From contig NC_052046.1 of assembly GCF_015832195.1 (NCBI RefSeq), positions 29,106,911 to 29,170,910 of the forward strand: 64,000 nucleotides of DNA, given 5' to 3'. The notes under the pieces are model-generated. The model was not told where the DNA came from, did no database searches, and was given only the letters and a program-made list of their open reading frames with translations. The first letter of the stretch is position 1; each line of letters begins with the position of its first letter. The position numbers and the translations under genes were made by a program. This DNA comes from Motacilla alba alba (Eukaryota; Chordata; Aves; Passeriformes; Motacillidae). Positions 11,809 to 23,904 of the stretch are shown here, one piece after another.

Positions 11809-14800
11809 CTGTAAATTTAAGCATGAAAACCCAACAATTGTTAGAATAATGGTCTCAAGTAAAATAAATTTCAATTAACATTCAATACACATTGATAAAA
11901 TATCAGTGCTCTACCTATATAAATTAATCCCTTGATAAAACACAAGTAAGTCACAGACTGAGCTGGAACCAATCACCATCACTGAAGTTATTTGTATGGT
12001 CTAGAAATAAATGCATGCATTTCCAGAGTGGAGCACAGGTAGACAAGGCTAGTAAAAATGTTGGGAGGTTTAGTGGCATAAGTGAAGAAGACAAGAACAG
12101 AAGAGTTTTATCTGCTCAGGAGCTTAAGCTTTTACTCTGAATAAAGTGAAACCTACCCTGTTGATCAGTGGTGTCTAATGCTCATTAATATTAAAACATT
12201 GTGTATACACATTGTGTCTAGGAGCATCTCAAACAAAGGCTAACAGTACAGTGATACTCTGCTCACCATGGGATTGCTTATTCAGCTTGGTGAAAATGGA
12301 CAATAAGCATTAAGTATGCAGTGTAATTATTACATGCACTTCTTGTTTTCTCTTATTTTAATCTAGTTTTCAGAGGTATATTAATTGTTTAGTGTATGCC
12401 TCAAGACATTTGGATGCAATCACCACTTTGGAACATGATGAGGTGGTGTAATTACATACCAAATTACAGGTAACACACATGCTTAAGGGAAGATTTAAAG
12501 TGACCTTTAGCACCTAACAGAAAAAGTAGCAGACATCAAAAAAAATCCAAAAGGCATTTTCATACATGTGGGGAGTATGTTTCTACTCCAGTCAAGACAT
12601 AGGTTTTTTTCAGCAATGTCTACTACTACTTTCCACAAGGATGCTTTGCCAGTTTAGCTGTCTTTGAGTCCTTCACCACTTGAATTTTCTGGAAAGTACA
12701 TTGGGTGGTCAATCCCTTTTAACAAAATATTTTTGTTAGTTTAACTTGTTTACTTAGATCATAGGGAAAACAGGCCAACTACATGTTAATAAATTAAAAA
12801 TTCATTTACTGGAGTACCCCAAATGTTAAAAGCCAATACCTAATTGTGTCAAATACCTCCCTTAGAGCTGTCATGGCAATCATCTCCACTCTCCTGCCAA
12901 GGTACTGCTTAAGTACAAGAATTTGGGGATATTGTACTCTCCTTTCAGCTCTTGGATTCTACTGTAAGGTGATATCCTGAGACATGTATCACTACTATTT
13001 TTATAGCTCTTTCAACAACAAGGAAAAGGAATTAGTTCTCCCAGCCTGTGGGCCATTTGAAACGTAAGGTACTCATCTACAATGAGCTATGCAGGATGAA
13101 CTGGTTACTGACGAGCAGAAAAGTTAACAGATCTTTCCTGGATTTCAAAAATCATCTGGTTGCTTTGTGTTTCATGTGTCACATGGGAGAAAACCTACCA
13201 TAATGGCTTGGCGGAGGGAGATGCCATAGAGACTCTTGTAATAGCCTTTGATCTCATTCATATCAACTTCATGGCGTGAAACCATGATTCTGATGAGGTC
13301 TTTGTGCCGGGTCCCAGCACCCTGTTAAAAGAAACAAAGAAGAAAGGGGGAAAAAAAGGAGGGAAAAGAATTATGCTACTTTTGTCACTGAAATACTTTT
13401 GATCATGTTCTGTAGGTTAATTCATCAGACTTTTTTATAGATGAACATACCCCTTTCCTTTTCCTTTAGTATCTCGTAACATGGAGGTCTCATATCTGCC
13501 CTATGAGCACAAAACACTTCTGATAGGCTACCTCCACACAGTTGTTTTCAGGGTTTTTTAATATTTTTAGACATTTCTTTTATCTGTTTCCTAAAACCAG
13601 ACATCTCCTTCACTGTGCTTGCTCGATATTAGGGAAGCCTAGACTTTACTGCCTTTTAAAATTACTCTTTTAATACTGCAATGATCTGCATTTTCATAGC
13701 GTTTCACTCAGTTTTTCCCATACTGCTCCTAACCAAGTCACAGGAGTTATGACAATACGTACAGACTAGACTGTTTCATGATCACCAGCTGTCTCACCAA
13801 CATGGGTTCCAAACCTGCCAGAAGGATCATGGATATCTCATTACAGATTAGCCTTCCACAAGGTTTCTGCCAAGATCTATAATTGCTCTCCTTTTCCCTT
13901 TTTACTATAATTGCTGTTTCATAAGAAGGGTTCCAGTATGCTTCCTGTCCCTGAAACAGTAAAAGATATGTGTGGATGGACAGATGCCCTCCTAAGCATA
14001 TTACAGCAAACAGATAACTCCTCCAACAGAAAGTCTCAGGTTTCAAAGGAAAGAGTAAAAGGAGTGAGAGAAATACTCTGAATTTCCCTCTGCAGTCTTT
14101 TTCTACAACACAAAGGGCCTGGAGACCTCTAGCTAACTTTTTATTTTTCAGCTTATAAAGCACCTCATATTTACAAAGAGGAGATCTTTATTTAGATTAC
14201 CTTCATTGCCAAATGGAGTTTTTCTGCAAAGAAAGCTGGCTTGCTTGTGGCACACTTTACTGTAATAAAGCAGTGAGACAAGGTCACTTCTGCTATACAT
14301 GTAATAAAACTAAAATAAAACACTTTCAAAACCCTTTCATTTTTCCTACCACCCCCTACCCCCCCTATTTATGTACTTCCTCGTTACCTTTTTTCATAAT
14401 GTATGAGGACAAAAAGATCCCTTCCTCTGTTTATTCAGAAAGCAATTCAGTCAGGGGAGAATAATTACCACATAAACAACACATTTCTCACTAGTTTACT
14501 GCCCTAAAATTAATGAAGGTGTTGCAATTCCCAAGAGGAAAAATGTGAAAACATTTATGCCTTCCATAGCAGAGCTGGAGGTTATAATCTGATATTCTGT
14601 AAACCAAGTTATAATTCAATTTTTATATTAAGAGCAATCTGATTAAAATTATTCTTTTATTCAAAGTATGTTTGACTGTGATATAAAAGCTAAGAACAAG
14701 ATGAGTGCCTGGTTCCCAGTTGCATTCCTGATCCACTGGTAAGAGGAAGTCTCTTCCTTACCTTACTGCTCATGAACAACAGTCATTAACTTTATATGAA

Positions 14801-17800
14801 CATTTTCTTGAACAAAACCACTGAAGAAATTTTTTAATGTTTTTAATAACCAATATTTTAAGTATTCTTGCAACATTAAACTTAGAGAAAAGTAGCTTTG
14901 GTTGAAGATGGGTTTAAAACTATTGGATTTTTGATACAAACTATACCTGTTTTGACAGCTTTTTTTTGGCATATTGGTTTCTTGTAATAGTCTTCCTATG
15001 TTGGCAACTCATCTGCTCCTCTTAAAAGACCTTTCCAAATATTAGGAGAGGTACTTCTACTCATTCATCAACTTCAGCTGATTTTAGGTGTGTCAGTTAA
15101 ATCACCATTACTAGATTAGACTTTCCAAGGTATTATTTAGCAAGCTTCTCAATGAAGCAGAGTAAGTACAGAACAGTTTCTGATCAAAGCAATTACAGCA
15201 GAAATAAAAGGTTAAGTTTAGTCAGAACATACAGTAGGTTTCAATGTGCAGAACCACTTACCAAGGGCAGTGAGGCAATTCTCAATATCACCTTTCAACT
15301 CCAAATCCAGTACCTTGTTCATGTCATGCTTGCTGTATTTGGCGTACTTCTGAAAGACTAAACAATGGGAAAGAACAGTATTCTCCCTGCATTGTCTCTG
15401 CCCTATTCTGTCCTCTCTCCTGCAGCAGAGGACTGTTCGTGGGTCATATTTCTCACTTTCTTCACACAGCACAGTGTAAAGAACAGTGTTACTGCATGTC
15501 AGTTGATGCTGATGGCATCAGCATACGCAATAGGACTTTGGTAGGACAGAAGGGTTCATTGGCTGGAGTAGAGGTGGCCAACTGACCACCTCAGAGCCTG
15601 TGACATTGTGTGATAGTCCCCTGTCTAGGGCAAACTGGCTAAGAAGCACAACCACTTTGAGGAGCTCTCATTGCTTTGCATTATGATCACAACCCAGCTA
15701 AGACTTCAGATCTTTTAATAGCCTAAATGATATTGCTCATCTCTACTACCGAAAGAACAGCTAGGCTGCCAACCACATCCTTAGCAGGCATATTTCCAAT
15801 TAGAGCAATGCCTTGATAATCTGTATCTTCTCTGAATTCATGACCAGAAAATGTTCAAAAATCATCCCAGGGAAGGATGAAGCTTTGTTCAACTTACCCC
15901 TGCGAAGATGTGGGTAGCTTCTTGTAGTAAGAACAGTTACAAACACACTGGTATCTGTTCCTTTCCTTTTCTCTCCTGCTTCATACAAGGCCTGTCATAA
16001 AGAAAAGAAGGTCACAAGGTCAATATCAGAATAGTAAAACTCAAACAGGAATACTGTATTTTGAGAGCCATTGCTTGTTAGTAATGAACACAATTGACAC
16101 AATTCAGATCAAAAGTTTACCTCAGACTAACTCCATCTCTGTCAAATAATACTTCATATTTCACTTATGTCTTAATAGTACCTAGAGAACACTATGCAGC
16201 TAGAAAACATTTTTTCAGACATTTTACGATCATCATCTGGCTTTCCTGGGTATACTAAATTCTTGAATGAAGTTATTTTTCATTTGTCATGATAGCAGTC
16301 TGCATGAAAGCCTCAGGACTGGTAGGATATCGTAAGACTGACTACCTAACTGGTGCAATATGCAGGAGAAACCTATGTACTAAGTACTTCCTCATCTTTC
16401 CAGGAGTGACTTTTACTTCCAGAAAAGTAAAAGCCAAATCAGTCTCCTTCATTTTCCTCATGTCCTCAAACCTCTCTAAGAGTAATAATAAAAGACCTCC
16501 ACATAGCATGAAGATTTAACACTCTGCATCAAAATAAACAATACTGAACTTTTGAACTTAGGAGAAGTATTAATTTACTTTCATATCCAGGGCTGATGAC
16601 AGAACTAAACTCCTTATGTACACAGGAATTAAGCAGTATTTCTCGATGGCCTTTTCTTTGCTGGCTTTTTGGTGGTGTTTTTTTTTTTTAATCAATTTGA
16701 AGTCATCTAAACTGAAATTGTAACTGTGATGTTACACTTTGTTGGTGAAAACTCAGCAAGGACTGCTAAATTTTATCAAGATTTTAGCAAAGATAGTCCT
16801 ACTAATTTTGGAAGAAATAAGACTGGGTCTGATTCCTCCACTTGTTGACTTCAAATGGTCTTCATGCTTTTCATGAACTAGACGAGGTCCTGCAGAAATG
16901 TTTCTGAAGCTAAATATTAGGGTAAAGATCTAATTTCCTTCATATGATTAACTTACATGAATTTTGTAAAATACTATCTCCTCAAAAATGAATGCTATTT
17001 GCCATTGAAATCTCTGTTAGGTCTGCAATGCACAGGATTCAGACAGCCAGATGAATCTCAAGTAAGTCAGAAGAAGAAGTTCTGCAAAGTGTCAATTATG
17101 ACCTTACCCTGGCATCATTGTCTGCAAGTTCATCGTTCACATGAGGGTTTTCACATCGGTCAGCCTACATAATAAATAAAAAAAATTTCACTGGTACTCA
17201 CAATCATTTAGTTCACTAAAGCTCAACATTTGAGAGTTCTGCAGCACCACTCTCATACGTAAGCCACTACATAACTGGAAATAGGTGCAGTTATGTGAAT
17301 CGTCCTGTGAATAAAACTGTTGTATTCATAACCAGAGAACATACTTCTATAGCCATCAATTACTTATTTCTTAATTCCTACCTAAAAATCCACAGGAAGT
17401 ATTTGTTTCTTGACACAAAACTACAGGCTTCAAACCTGTGACCTGCTGCCTGATGATCATTCAATAGACTCCTTTCAAGTTGATTTGAAATTTAAAACTG
17501 GGAGTCCAAACCATGCACACGGATGTATCAAAAAATCATCCTGTATGCAAGTATAAGGTTCATATATATACACTCAAAAATCAAATATTTTTTACTTTTA
17601 CAAAGGTATTTTAATTGGGAAGGTCCAGTGTTTGAACTCATCTACTTTTGAATGCAAATTTACTAAACACTTTGTCCACTTTTTAACTCCCTGCCCTTGT
17701 CCCATTATCTAACTACTAAAAACATTCACTAATAGTAAAAAAAAGTCTCTAATTTTAAACCTTTATTCTTTTTCTAGTCAATTGACATGACATTATGCCT

Positions 17801-20800
17801 GTTACTTTTTAAAGATAGCACAAAAAAAATCTTAAAAGCATAACTAATTAGAAAGAAATATTGTTTTACAATAAAGTTTTTAAAAGGCATTTGAGGTAAA
17901 ATCTCATTATATTTTGTTTAAGAGCAATTTCTAATGGTCTACGATTTGAAAGTTTAAAAAAGCAATTCAAAGAAATAAATGTTGCATAAATATGTATTTA
18001 TTGCATGTCTCTCTAAAGTAGTCTTGAGAAAATTGATTTTTGATTATAGATATTGTCACTCAAAATGCTTAAGCATAGCATACCTTGGCTAGAGCAACCA
18101 AAGCCTTTTGAAAATCTCCAGATGTGTCAGAGATGATGTCCTGTGTCAGATCTCTCTTCAGCACTGCAATAAAATAGTTTGTTTTGAAGTTACCAACTAA
18201 ATTGACTACATAATCTTTAAAGGTCCCATCAAACCACTCTATGATCTTTTTTAGTAATTTCTTAATTTTCCACTTAAAAATGTCCACTAGAAATATAGTT
18301 TTCTTTTCATTTGGTTTCAAGTAGAGGACTTTATTTGTAACATAGCCTTTAAATCTTGAGCTGTGCTCGCAATTGGAGGTTAAACCTGAAATGTGCTGAA
18401 AAATGTCGTTCTCTGGGGTCTTGTGGGTAGCATTGTCTCAGGTTTCTGCTTGTAAAATACAAAAACCTTGTTTTGAGCCTTTTTCTTTTTCATTCTTACT
18501 TCTGGCTGCTCTTATCAGCATTGAACTCAAGCACAAAACTCTCCTTAAAAATCAAGCTTTTAATATAGGCATCTAAGAAGAAATATCTCAGTAAAAGACA
18601 GACAATACAGTAAACTCAACATCTAAGAGAGACACCACATTACATTGTAGTAACTTCTTCAAGTAGCTTCCCCCTGCAGTTCACTGGTTGTTTGTTCCTA
18701 CTGCTAACATGTCCGTGTTGCTAACTCAGTAAGATTTTTTTATTTTCAAGCTTATGCTTTTATCTTAAAATGTCAGCCAAGGTTTAGTTACAGGGGAAGA
18801 AAAGCAGCATGTCTTTGCATGCATCCAAAAAAACATCTGAATGTGTGACCCATTCCATAAGACACCCACAACCCCAGCAGTGGTGATGTATTTTTTCCCT
18901 CACTATTGGGATCGACATGGGTCAGCAAAAGTCACCACGATCTCCCTCACAGCAACCCTGTCAAATTTTTGTGAAGCTTCATTTGCCTCCTCTTTTGTTC
19001 TCAGCTCCTCATACTAAGAGAGATTGTGAATCTAATGTGTCTGCTATAGGGTTATACAACGGTATAACTTCTTTCTTGCTTCTTAATACTTCTTTCTTGC
19101 TCTGAATTACCTTCCTTGTAGTATCTGCTGGCTTCTCTGATCTCTTGGTTGGTTCTTGAGGCCAGAATCTCAATTAAGGTGTCTTCATCAGTTCCAAGCC
19201 CCTGATAAAAGGGATTGAAGTTTTAGAGATGTTATTCAATAGAACAAACTTAAAATCCGTAACAGAAATAAGATGAAAATCATTGGCTTGGCTTTGAAGA
19301 CACCACATGGAATGAGAAATAAAAATTAAAAATGTTGCACTTCCATACTATGTAATTGCAGCTCTTTTGGAATTAAATTTTTATCACATTCAATACACTA
19401 GTGCCAAAAAGAAGTGCTAAAAGGATCAAACAGCACATATTAAAGATAAGTATGTAAAATCTATGAAGAGAAAATACCTCCTTCCCATTTTTCTTTCTCC
19501 TATGTAAACATTATTGTAAGTGCTACTGCTCCCATTGGCAACCAGTTTTCAGAAGGCAAGAAAGAGTTCATTCTCTCAAAAGAATCTCCTCCAACTCTGA
19601 AACTCAGCAGGGATTACTGGGTCTTGTTCTCATAAACTGAGTTGCCAGTACAAATTTATTTAACAAAACAAAGTTAAAATAAAGATAATATACAAGCCTT
19701 GAACTCTATGTCCAGTGTTATTTACAGGCCTTGATAAGTACCGATGTTCTCTAGGAAAGATTTTCTCTGAAGATTTTGCCTTACCTTCATAGAGGCTCTT
19801 AATTCTTCAGCATCAAATTGAGCTGGAGTTTTCAGCAAAGCCACAACAACATCTTCTAGATGGCTTTTCAGAGCTTTTTTCAAAGCCTCTTCTAGACTCT
19901 GTTTCAGGAAGAATAAGAAACACACCAAGTTAATGAATGGTGGAGGTGTAGCCACTGTTCAGCTGCAGTCCAAAAATTAGTCTGACCTCTGATCAATCTA
20001 AGTCTACATCATTCCTATATCTAATAGAAAGAATTATGAAGCCCTATTTCAAATTTCAGATTTGTCACATTTGACACTTTACATTAATTAAAGTGTCAGG
20101 CAGGGTATTTCAGTAAGTATTCTCAAGTACTTTCACATATGGCAGTTCAGCTACATTGAAACATTTACAGCATCAGAAGAAGACTCAAAATAGGCTGCTT
20201 GTTCCTCAAGAGAAGATAATGTCATATTACTCTTACAATTATGACTGAGTTGCTTATTTGCGTAACATCTGAACTCATTGTTTATTGCATGAAGTTCGAA
20301 GAGAACATATGTAATATCACCCTAAAAAAAGCCCACAAGTTCTGAAGATAAAGGCTATATTCTAATTTGACCTAAATTTAAGTGGGATAAAAAAAAAATA
20401 AAATCTGGTTTATTCTGCTGCCTATCCAAAAATGTTCTAAAATCACCAGAAGCCCTTCCCTATAGCAGCATCAGTGGACTTGGGGAAGAGTGTTATGGTC
20501 CTACAACTCTACTATCTTTGCTCAGTATTCTATCTTTACTCATCTATACCATTTGAGCCAGGAAAAACTTTGATATTCTGAGTGAAAATTGAGTTTGGTT
20601 TGAATATACTTTACCTTTCCTTTAGCCTGCTGATAGGCAGCTTTGATCTGCTGTCGCTGAGCATTTGTTCTCTTAGTCAAGATGTCAATGATGGTGGCTT
20701 CATCCACACCTATGAATAAACAAACAAAATTCCAATATATTCAGAAGATATACATCATTAAGCCAGTTAAATTTTTTATCTGCTTTATTTCATATTTTGA

Positions 20801-23800
20801 TTTCTTGACAAACTCAAATTCAACCAAAGGAAAAGCTGTTATGGTCTACAAACTCACAAGATTATTTATGAAGCTAAGAAACCAAATAAATAGATACATG
20901 TAGGACACAGAAATTTCATACAAAAAATCTTAGAGTGTTCTGAGTGTAGATTTTCCACTAAACTGAGAAAACCCTAAAAAACCTCAAACAAACAGAAGCC
21001 CACACTAAAAAACAAATTAGATGGCATTCTCCTTCAATCTCAGTAAATCAAACTGGAAAACCTTTGGAAGCATAAAGTGCCAAATGTAATTTTCATTAAA
21101 AGAGAGATATGTAACAGAAGCATAAATTATCAGCATAATCACTGCCTCTTGCAGGAATTCTAAGGAAATCAAGCCAAAAAAGTATTAGGATGGTATGTTG
21201 CAATATTATTTCCTTCCCTAGAAATTACAATTTTTCAACCCTTCCTTTAACATATTCAAGAACTTTAATACAGCATTAAAGTCTGAAACCATAATACAAC
21301 ATCAGGCTATCAAAGAGTTGAGATTCTTCACCACATGGCATAATTTAATGTATTGCCAAACTTTTGAAAGTAGAGGCACCTCTCCCCCTTGCCACTGCCT
21401 CTTGCTCCCGTATTTTATTCAGTGCTATTCTCAAAATTTTCTAAGGAAGAGTTCTAATGTAGTAAGTTAAATATTTATTCCTCTTACCTTTTACAGTAAT
21501 AGCTCTGTCCAAAGCAGCAACATCAGCTGATGGATCAAAATTTAGATGTGACTGTACTCCACGGATGCCTTTTGAGCTCTTCTGAAGAGGGAAAATAAAA
21601 AATAAAATTTAAAACAGAAACAAGAAAAAAATTGCTCATACCGAAGAATATTTTTGTACAGAAGCAGTTTTGAATGTCCAAATAAACTATGCATTTGGGA
21701 TTGCATTTTATCATCAGGGAACATACAGTTTTGTAGCTACAGGTAATTTTATGGGCTCAATAATGGATATGCATTGGATGTATTCCTTTCACAGCTCTCA
21801 GATTAAACATAAAAGTACTTCATAAATTGATTTAGGTACCTGGACATCTATTTCTTAGTGTAAGATGGATTGCATAGGAAAATAAAATTAACTGTCATAA
21901 TTAGGAAATTATGCTCAACTTTTCAAGACTCTAAACCCACAATTAAATTCTACAGGCACTTCCGGTAAAGTGCTAGTTTCTTTGCTCATCTTATGCAAAC
22001 TGACTATGTTATCATGTTATGGGTGACCTCATCTGATTCATATCTAAGCTTTCAAACATTTCTTGCATTCAAGATGTTGAGAAAGTGTTCAAGCCTAACC
22101 CTACAAGGAAGTGGAGACCTCTTGCATAGCTTCTTTGAAACTTTAGACCTAAGCCACAGTCTTTGCAAAGCATTATCCCCTAGCTGATTTTGGTGAATCT
22201 ACTCCTAGATGGGCACTCCCTAGTCAATGTCTGAAGATCTCTGGGAACAGTACAAAAGATCATTTGGCTTGTCCTATGTCAGCAACATGACACATCAAGT
22301 TACAGGTAGGACTAACAGCACTAAATAACTCATGCAGCACTCAACAGCACTAAATAACTGATTCTAGTCTACTGCTATTACAGAATTATAAAATGCTCCA
22401 AGATTCTTGGATGAAAGATTTATAGAAAATTTCCATTGTTGTGATATGTGGTGAGGTTTCTTATTAAAAGACACCACCAGTTTAGCTAGATGATTCTGAA
22501 TCCCCTATAGTCTGTCTCTTGTTTCAAACACTAGTATTTCAAAATTTTTAATTCTTTGCCATTAAAAGAAAATATCGCAATAGAAAGGGCAAGGTTTTGT
22601 GAATACATAATTTACATACAACAGTATGCATTGAATTTGGTACACTTCTGGCATCTGGTAATTAAATGTTCATCTCCCTACAAAATTGTCTCACCAGGAG
22701 TTGCAAGAGAGCAGACATACTGCATACTTAAATCTCTAGCATAGAGAGACTTAAATCTCATATTTAAATATTTGCATCGTTAGTCTCTAGCATACTTTTA
22801 AAGAGATCATTGTGTCTTGTGAGCTAAGTCAACAAAGGAGTGGGACTGTCTCACTGCCTCTTTCTCAATCTTGCAGGCTAACCTTTGTATGCTGGTTTCC
22901 ATGCCAAACTTATCTACCAGTAATAAAAAAGTGTCTGTAACCACCTTAGCCAAGAATGTCTCAGGACCCTGGGAATGGAAGTGGAATAGGATGGTCGAGC
23001 CAAAGGTTTGTCCACAAAATGTTGTGGAGTCAACATTACAAAATCTACAAGGGCCTGGAGCAGAAAACTCTTGTCTACTGAAATTTTCCCTACATAATTT
23101 TGTTTTCAAATTGTAGGTTTTTTTAGGAACTTGATTTCACAGCATACTGCTTTACCTTTGCTTTCATTTCACCTCATTAAAGTATCTTCACCTCATTATC
23201 ACGAAGATTCTCCATATCCTCCTACCACAGTAACCCTTCTAATGTATAACCATACTCATCGTCTGAGGTTTTTTATTACATGCTGTGGCTTGTCCCACCA
23301 TGTGCATGACATATGATATGAAAGCTAGGATAAATACTAGTGACTTTACTTCCTCCTTTACATTCCTGGGTTCCAACTCATGGCTTCCTACACCTCAGGC
23401 AAAGAGCCCCTGTTTTTTTTCACATACATTACCTAGACAGGTTCATACACGTTCACAGAACTCAGGATCAGATTACTACATTAAAGAAGCCAATCTGAGT
23501 CACTCAGTGACTGGTCACTGGCAATTAAAGTTTAATCACACTAACTAGTTCTGGCGAGGAATTGATAACTAGACTGATGGGTGCAAATAAGAGCAATTTT
23601 TCATCTTGTAGCAAACTTCCTAGGTTATATGGTTACATTAGATTATACAATGCAATAAAATTAGGTTCCAGTTCTAATTCGCTAGTGTTTTGCCATTGTT
23701 TTTTGTTTTACCCCCATTTGCATGAAAGATGTCTAGATGATATGAAAGATGTTTAGATGTCTTTAAAACATTTGTAAGACTACAAGAAAATAAGCATGGA

Positions 23801-23891
23801 GGTCTCAAAAGCTGGTAATACTTACAATACATTCCTGCTCCTGGTTGTCAATGAACCATGCCTGCTTCAGAAATTCTGATACCATAGCCAT
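11749..23891 (-). CDS. ANXA1: Annexin A1 gene, complete coding region (12 coding exons, 342 aa)
   Basis: Calcium-dependent phospholipid-binding protein of cytoplasm, membrane and cell surface. In mammals it inhibits phospholipase A2 signalling and, through its N-terminal peptide, acts on formyl-peptide receptors. Coding exons in transcript order are 23826-23891, 21488-21581, 20615-20709, 19785-19898, 19111-19201, 18084-18163, 17108-17164, 15898-15991, 15262-15357, 14201-14259, 13199-13321 and 11749-11808, all with AG/GT borders and compatible phases. The product starts [14 protein letters not shown] and ends ALCGSDN. Four annexin repeats follow a short N-terminal tail; repeats 2 and 4 show the calcium-loop motifs GLGTDED (about 124-130) and GAGTRHK (283-289). 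Length 342 aa against 346 in human. No frameshift or stop was seen. The non-coding first exon and promoter, upstream of 23904, were not found. The family assignment is certain from the continuous match through every exon. Confidence 0.97.
13199..13321 (-). CDS. ANXA1: ANXA1 exon 12 (residues 283-323, repeat 4)
   Basis: 123 bp, the standard length. Acceptor CAG, donor GTAGGT. It encodes [16 protein letters not shown] and then [19 protein letters not shown], the calcium loop and B-D helices of repeat 4. Confidence 0.97.
14201..14259 (-). CDS. ANXA1: ANXA1 exon 11 (residues 263-282, repeats 3-4)
   Basis: 59 bp, the standard length. Acceptor CAG, donor GTAATC. It encodes [19 protein letters not shown], matching the human segment apart from one residue near its end. 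Confidence 0.97.
15262..15357 (-). CDS. ANXA1: ANXA1 exon 10 (residues 231-263, repeat 3)
   Basis: 96 bp, the standard length. The acceptor is the TAG above 15357, not the CAG eight bases further in, because only the first restores VFQ and the 96-bp length. Donor GTAAGT. It encodes [20 protein letters not shown], nearly identical to human. Confidence 0.97.
15898..15991 (-). CDS. ANXA1: ANXA1 exon 9 (residues 200-231, repeat 3)
   Basis: 94 bp, the standard length. Acceptor CAG, donor GTAAGT. It encodes [20 protein letters not shown] and then [11 protein letters not shown], the calcium loop (KGTD) and helices of repeat 3. Confidence 0.97.
17108..17164 (-). CDS. ANXA1: ANXA1 exon 8 (residues 181-199, link between repeats 2 and 3)
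   Basis: 57 bp, the standard length. Acceptor TAG, donor GTAAGG. It encodes 19 residues ending ELADNDAR, which aligns with the human DLADSDAR. The first part ([10 protein letters not shown]) diverges more. It is too short to stand out as an open frame and was found by its borders and position. Confidence 0.95.
18084..18163 (-). CDS. ANXA1: ANXA1 exon 7 (residues 154-180, end of repeat 2)
   Basis: 80 bp, the standard length. Acceptor CAG, donor GTATGC. It encodes [20 protein letters not shown] followed by LVALAK, the D/E helices of repeat 2. Confidence 0.97.
19111..19201 (-). CDS. ANXA1: ANXA1 exon 6 (residues 124-154, repeat 2)
   Basis: 91 bp, the standard length. Acceptor CAG, donor GTAATT. 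It encodes [20 protein letters not shown], with the type II calcium-binding loop GxGTDE of repeat 2. Confidence 0.97.
19785..19898 (-). CDS. ANXA1: ANXA1 exon 5 (residues 86-123, repeats 1-2)
   Basis: 114 bp, the standard annexin length. Acceptor CAG, donor GTAAGG. It encodes [18 protein letters not shown] and then [18 protein letters not shown], the end of repeat 1 and start of repeat 2. Confidence 0.97.
20615..20709 (-). CDS. ANXA1: ANXA1 exon 4 (residues 54-85, repeat 1)
   Basis: 95 bp, the standard length for this annexin exon. Acceptor TAG, donor GTAAAG. It encodes [20 protein letters not shown], the highly conserved calcium loop and B/C helices of repeat 1. Confidence 0.97.
21488..21581 (-). 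CDS. ANXA1: ANXA1 exon 3 (residues 23-54, linker and start of repeat 1)
   Basis: 94 bp, with acceptor CAG and donor GTAAGA. It encodes the KSSKG linker, which holds the serines that protein kinase C uses in mammals, then [14 protein letters not shown], the first helix of annexin repeat 1. The linker after KSSKG differs from the human proline-rich stretch, which fits its known variability. Confidence 0.95.
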
Positions 23892-23904
23892 GTTGACAGA
23901 GTTT
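23826..23904 (-). CDS. ANXA1: ANXA1 exon 2 (start codon, residues 1-22)
   Basis: The acceptor CAG lies just above 23904, the ATG is at 23891-23889 and the donor GTAAGT follows 23826. The first ATG of the pair (MAM) is chosen because annexin A1 begins MAMVSEF. This exon encodes the amphipathic N-terminal helix that binds S100 proteins and formyl-peptide receptors. Residue 21 is Cys where mammals have the phosphorylated Tyr. The 13 bases before the ATG are 5' UTR. Confidence 0.95.

Noticed and set aside
13747..14163. 138-codon minus-strand open frame inside the ANXA1 gene
   Set aside because: It lies entirely in the intron between exons 11 and 12 and has no annexin similarity. The real exon 11 is at 14201-14259 in another place.
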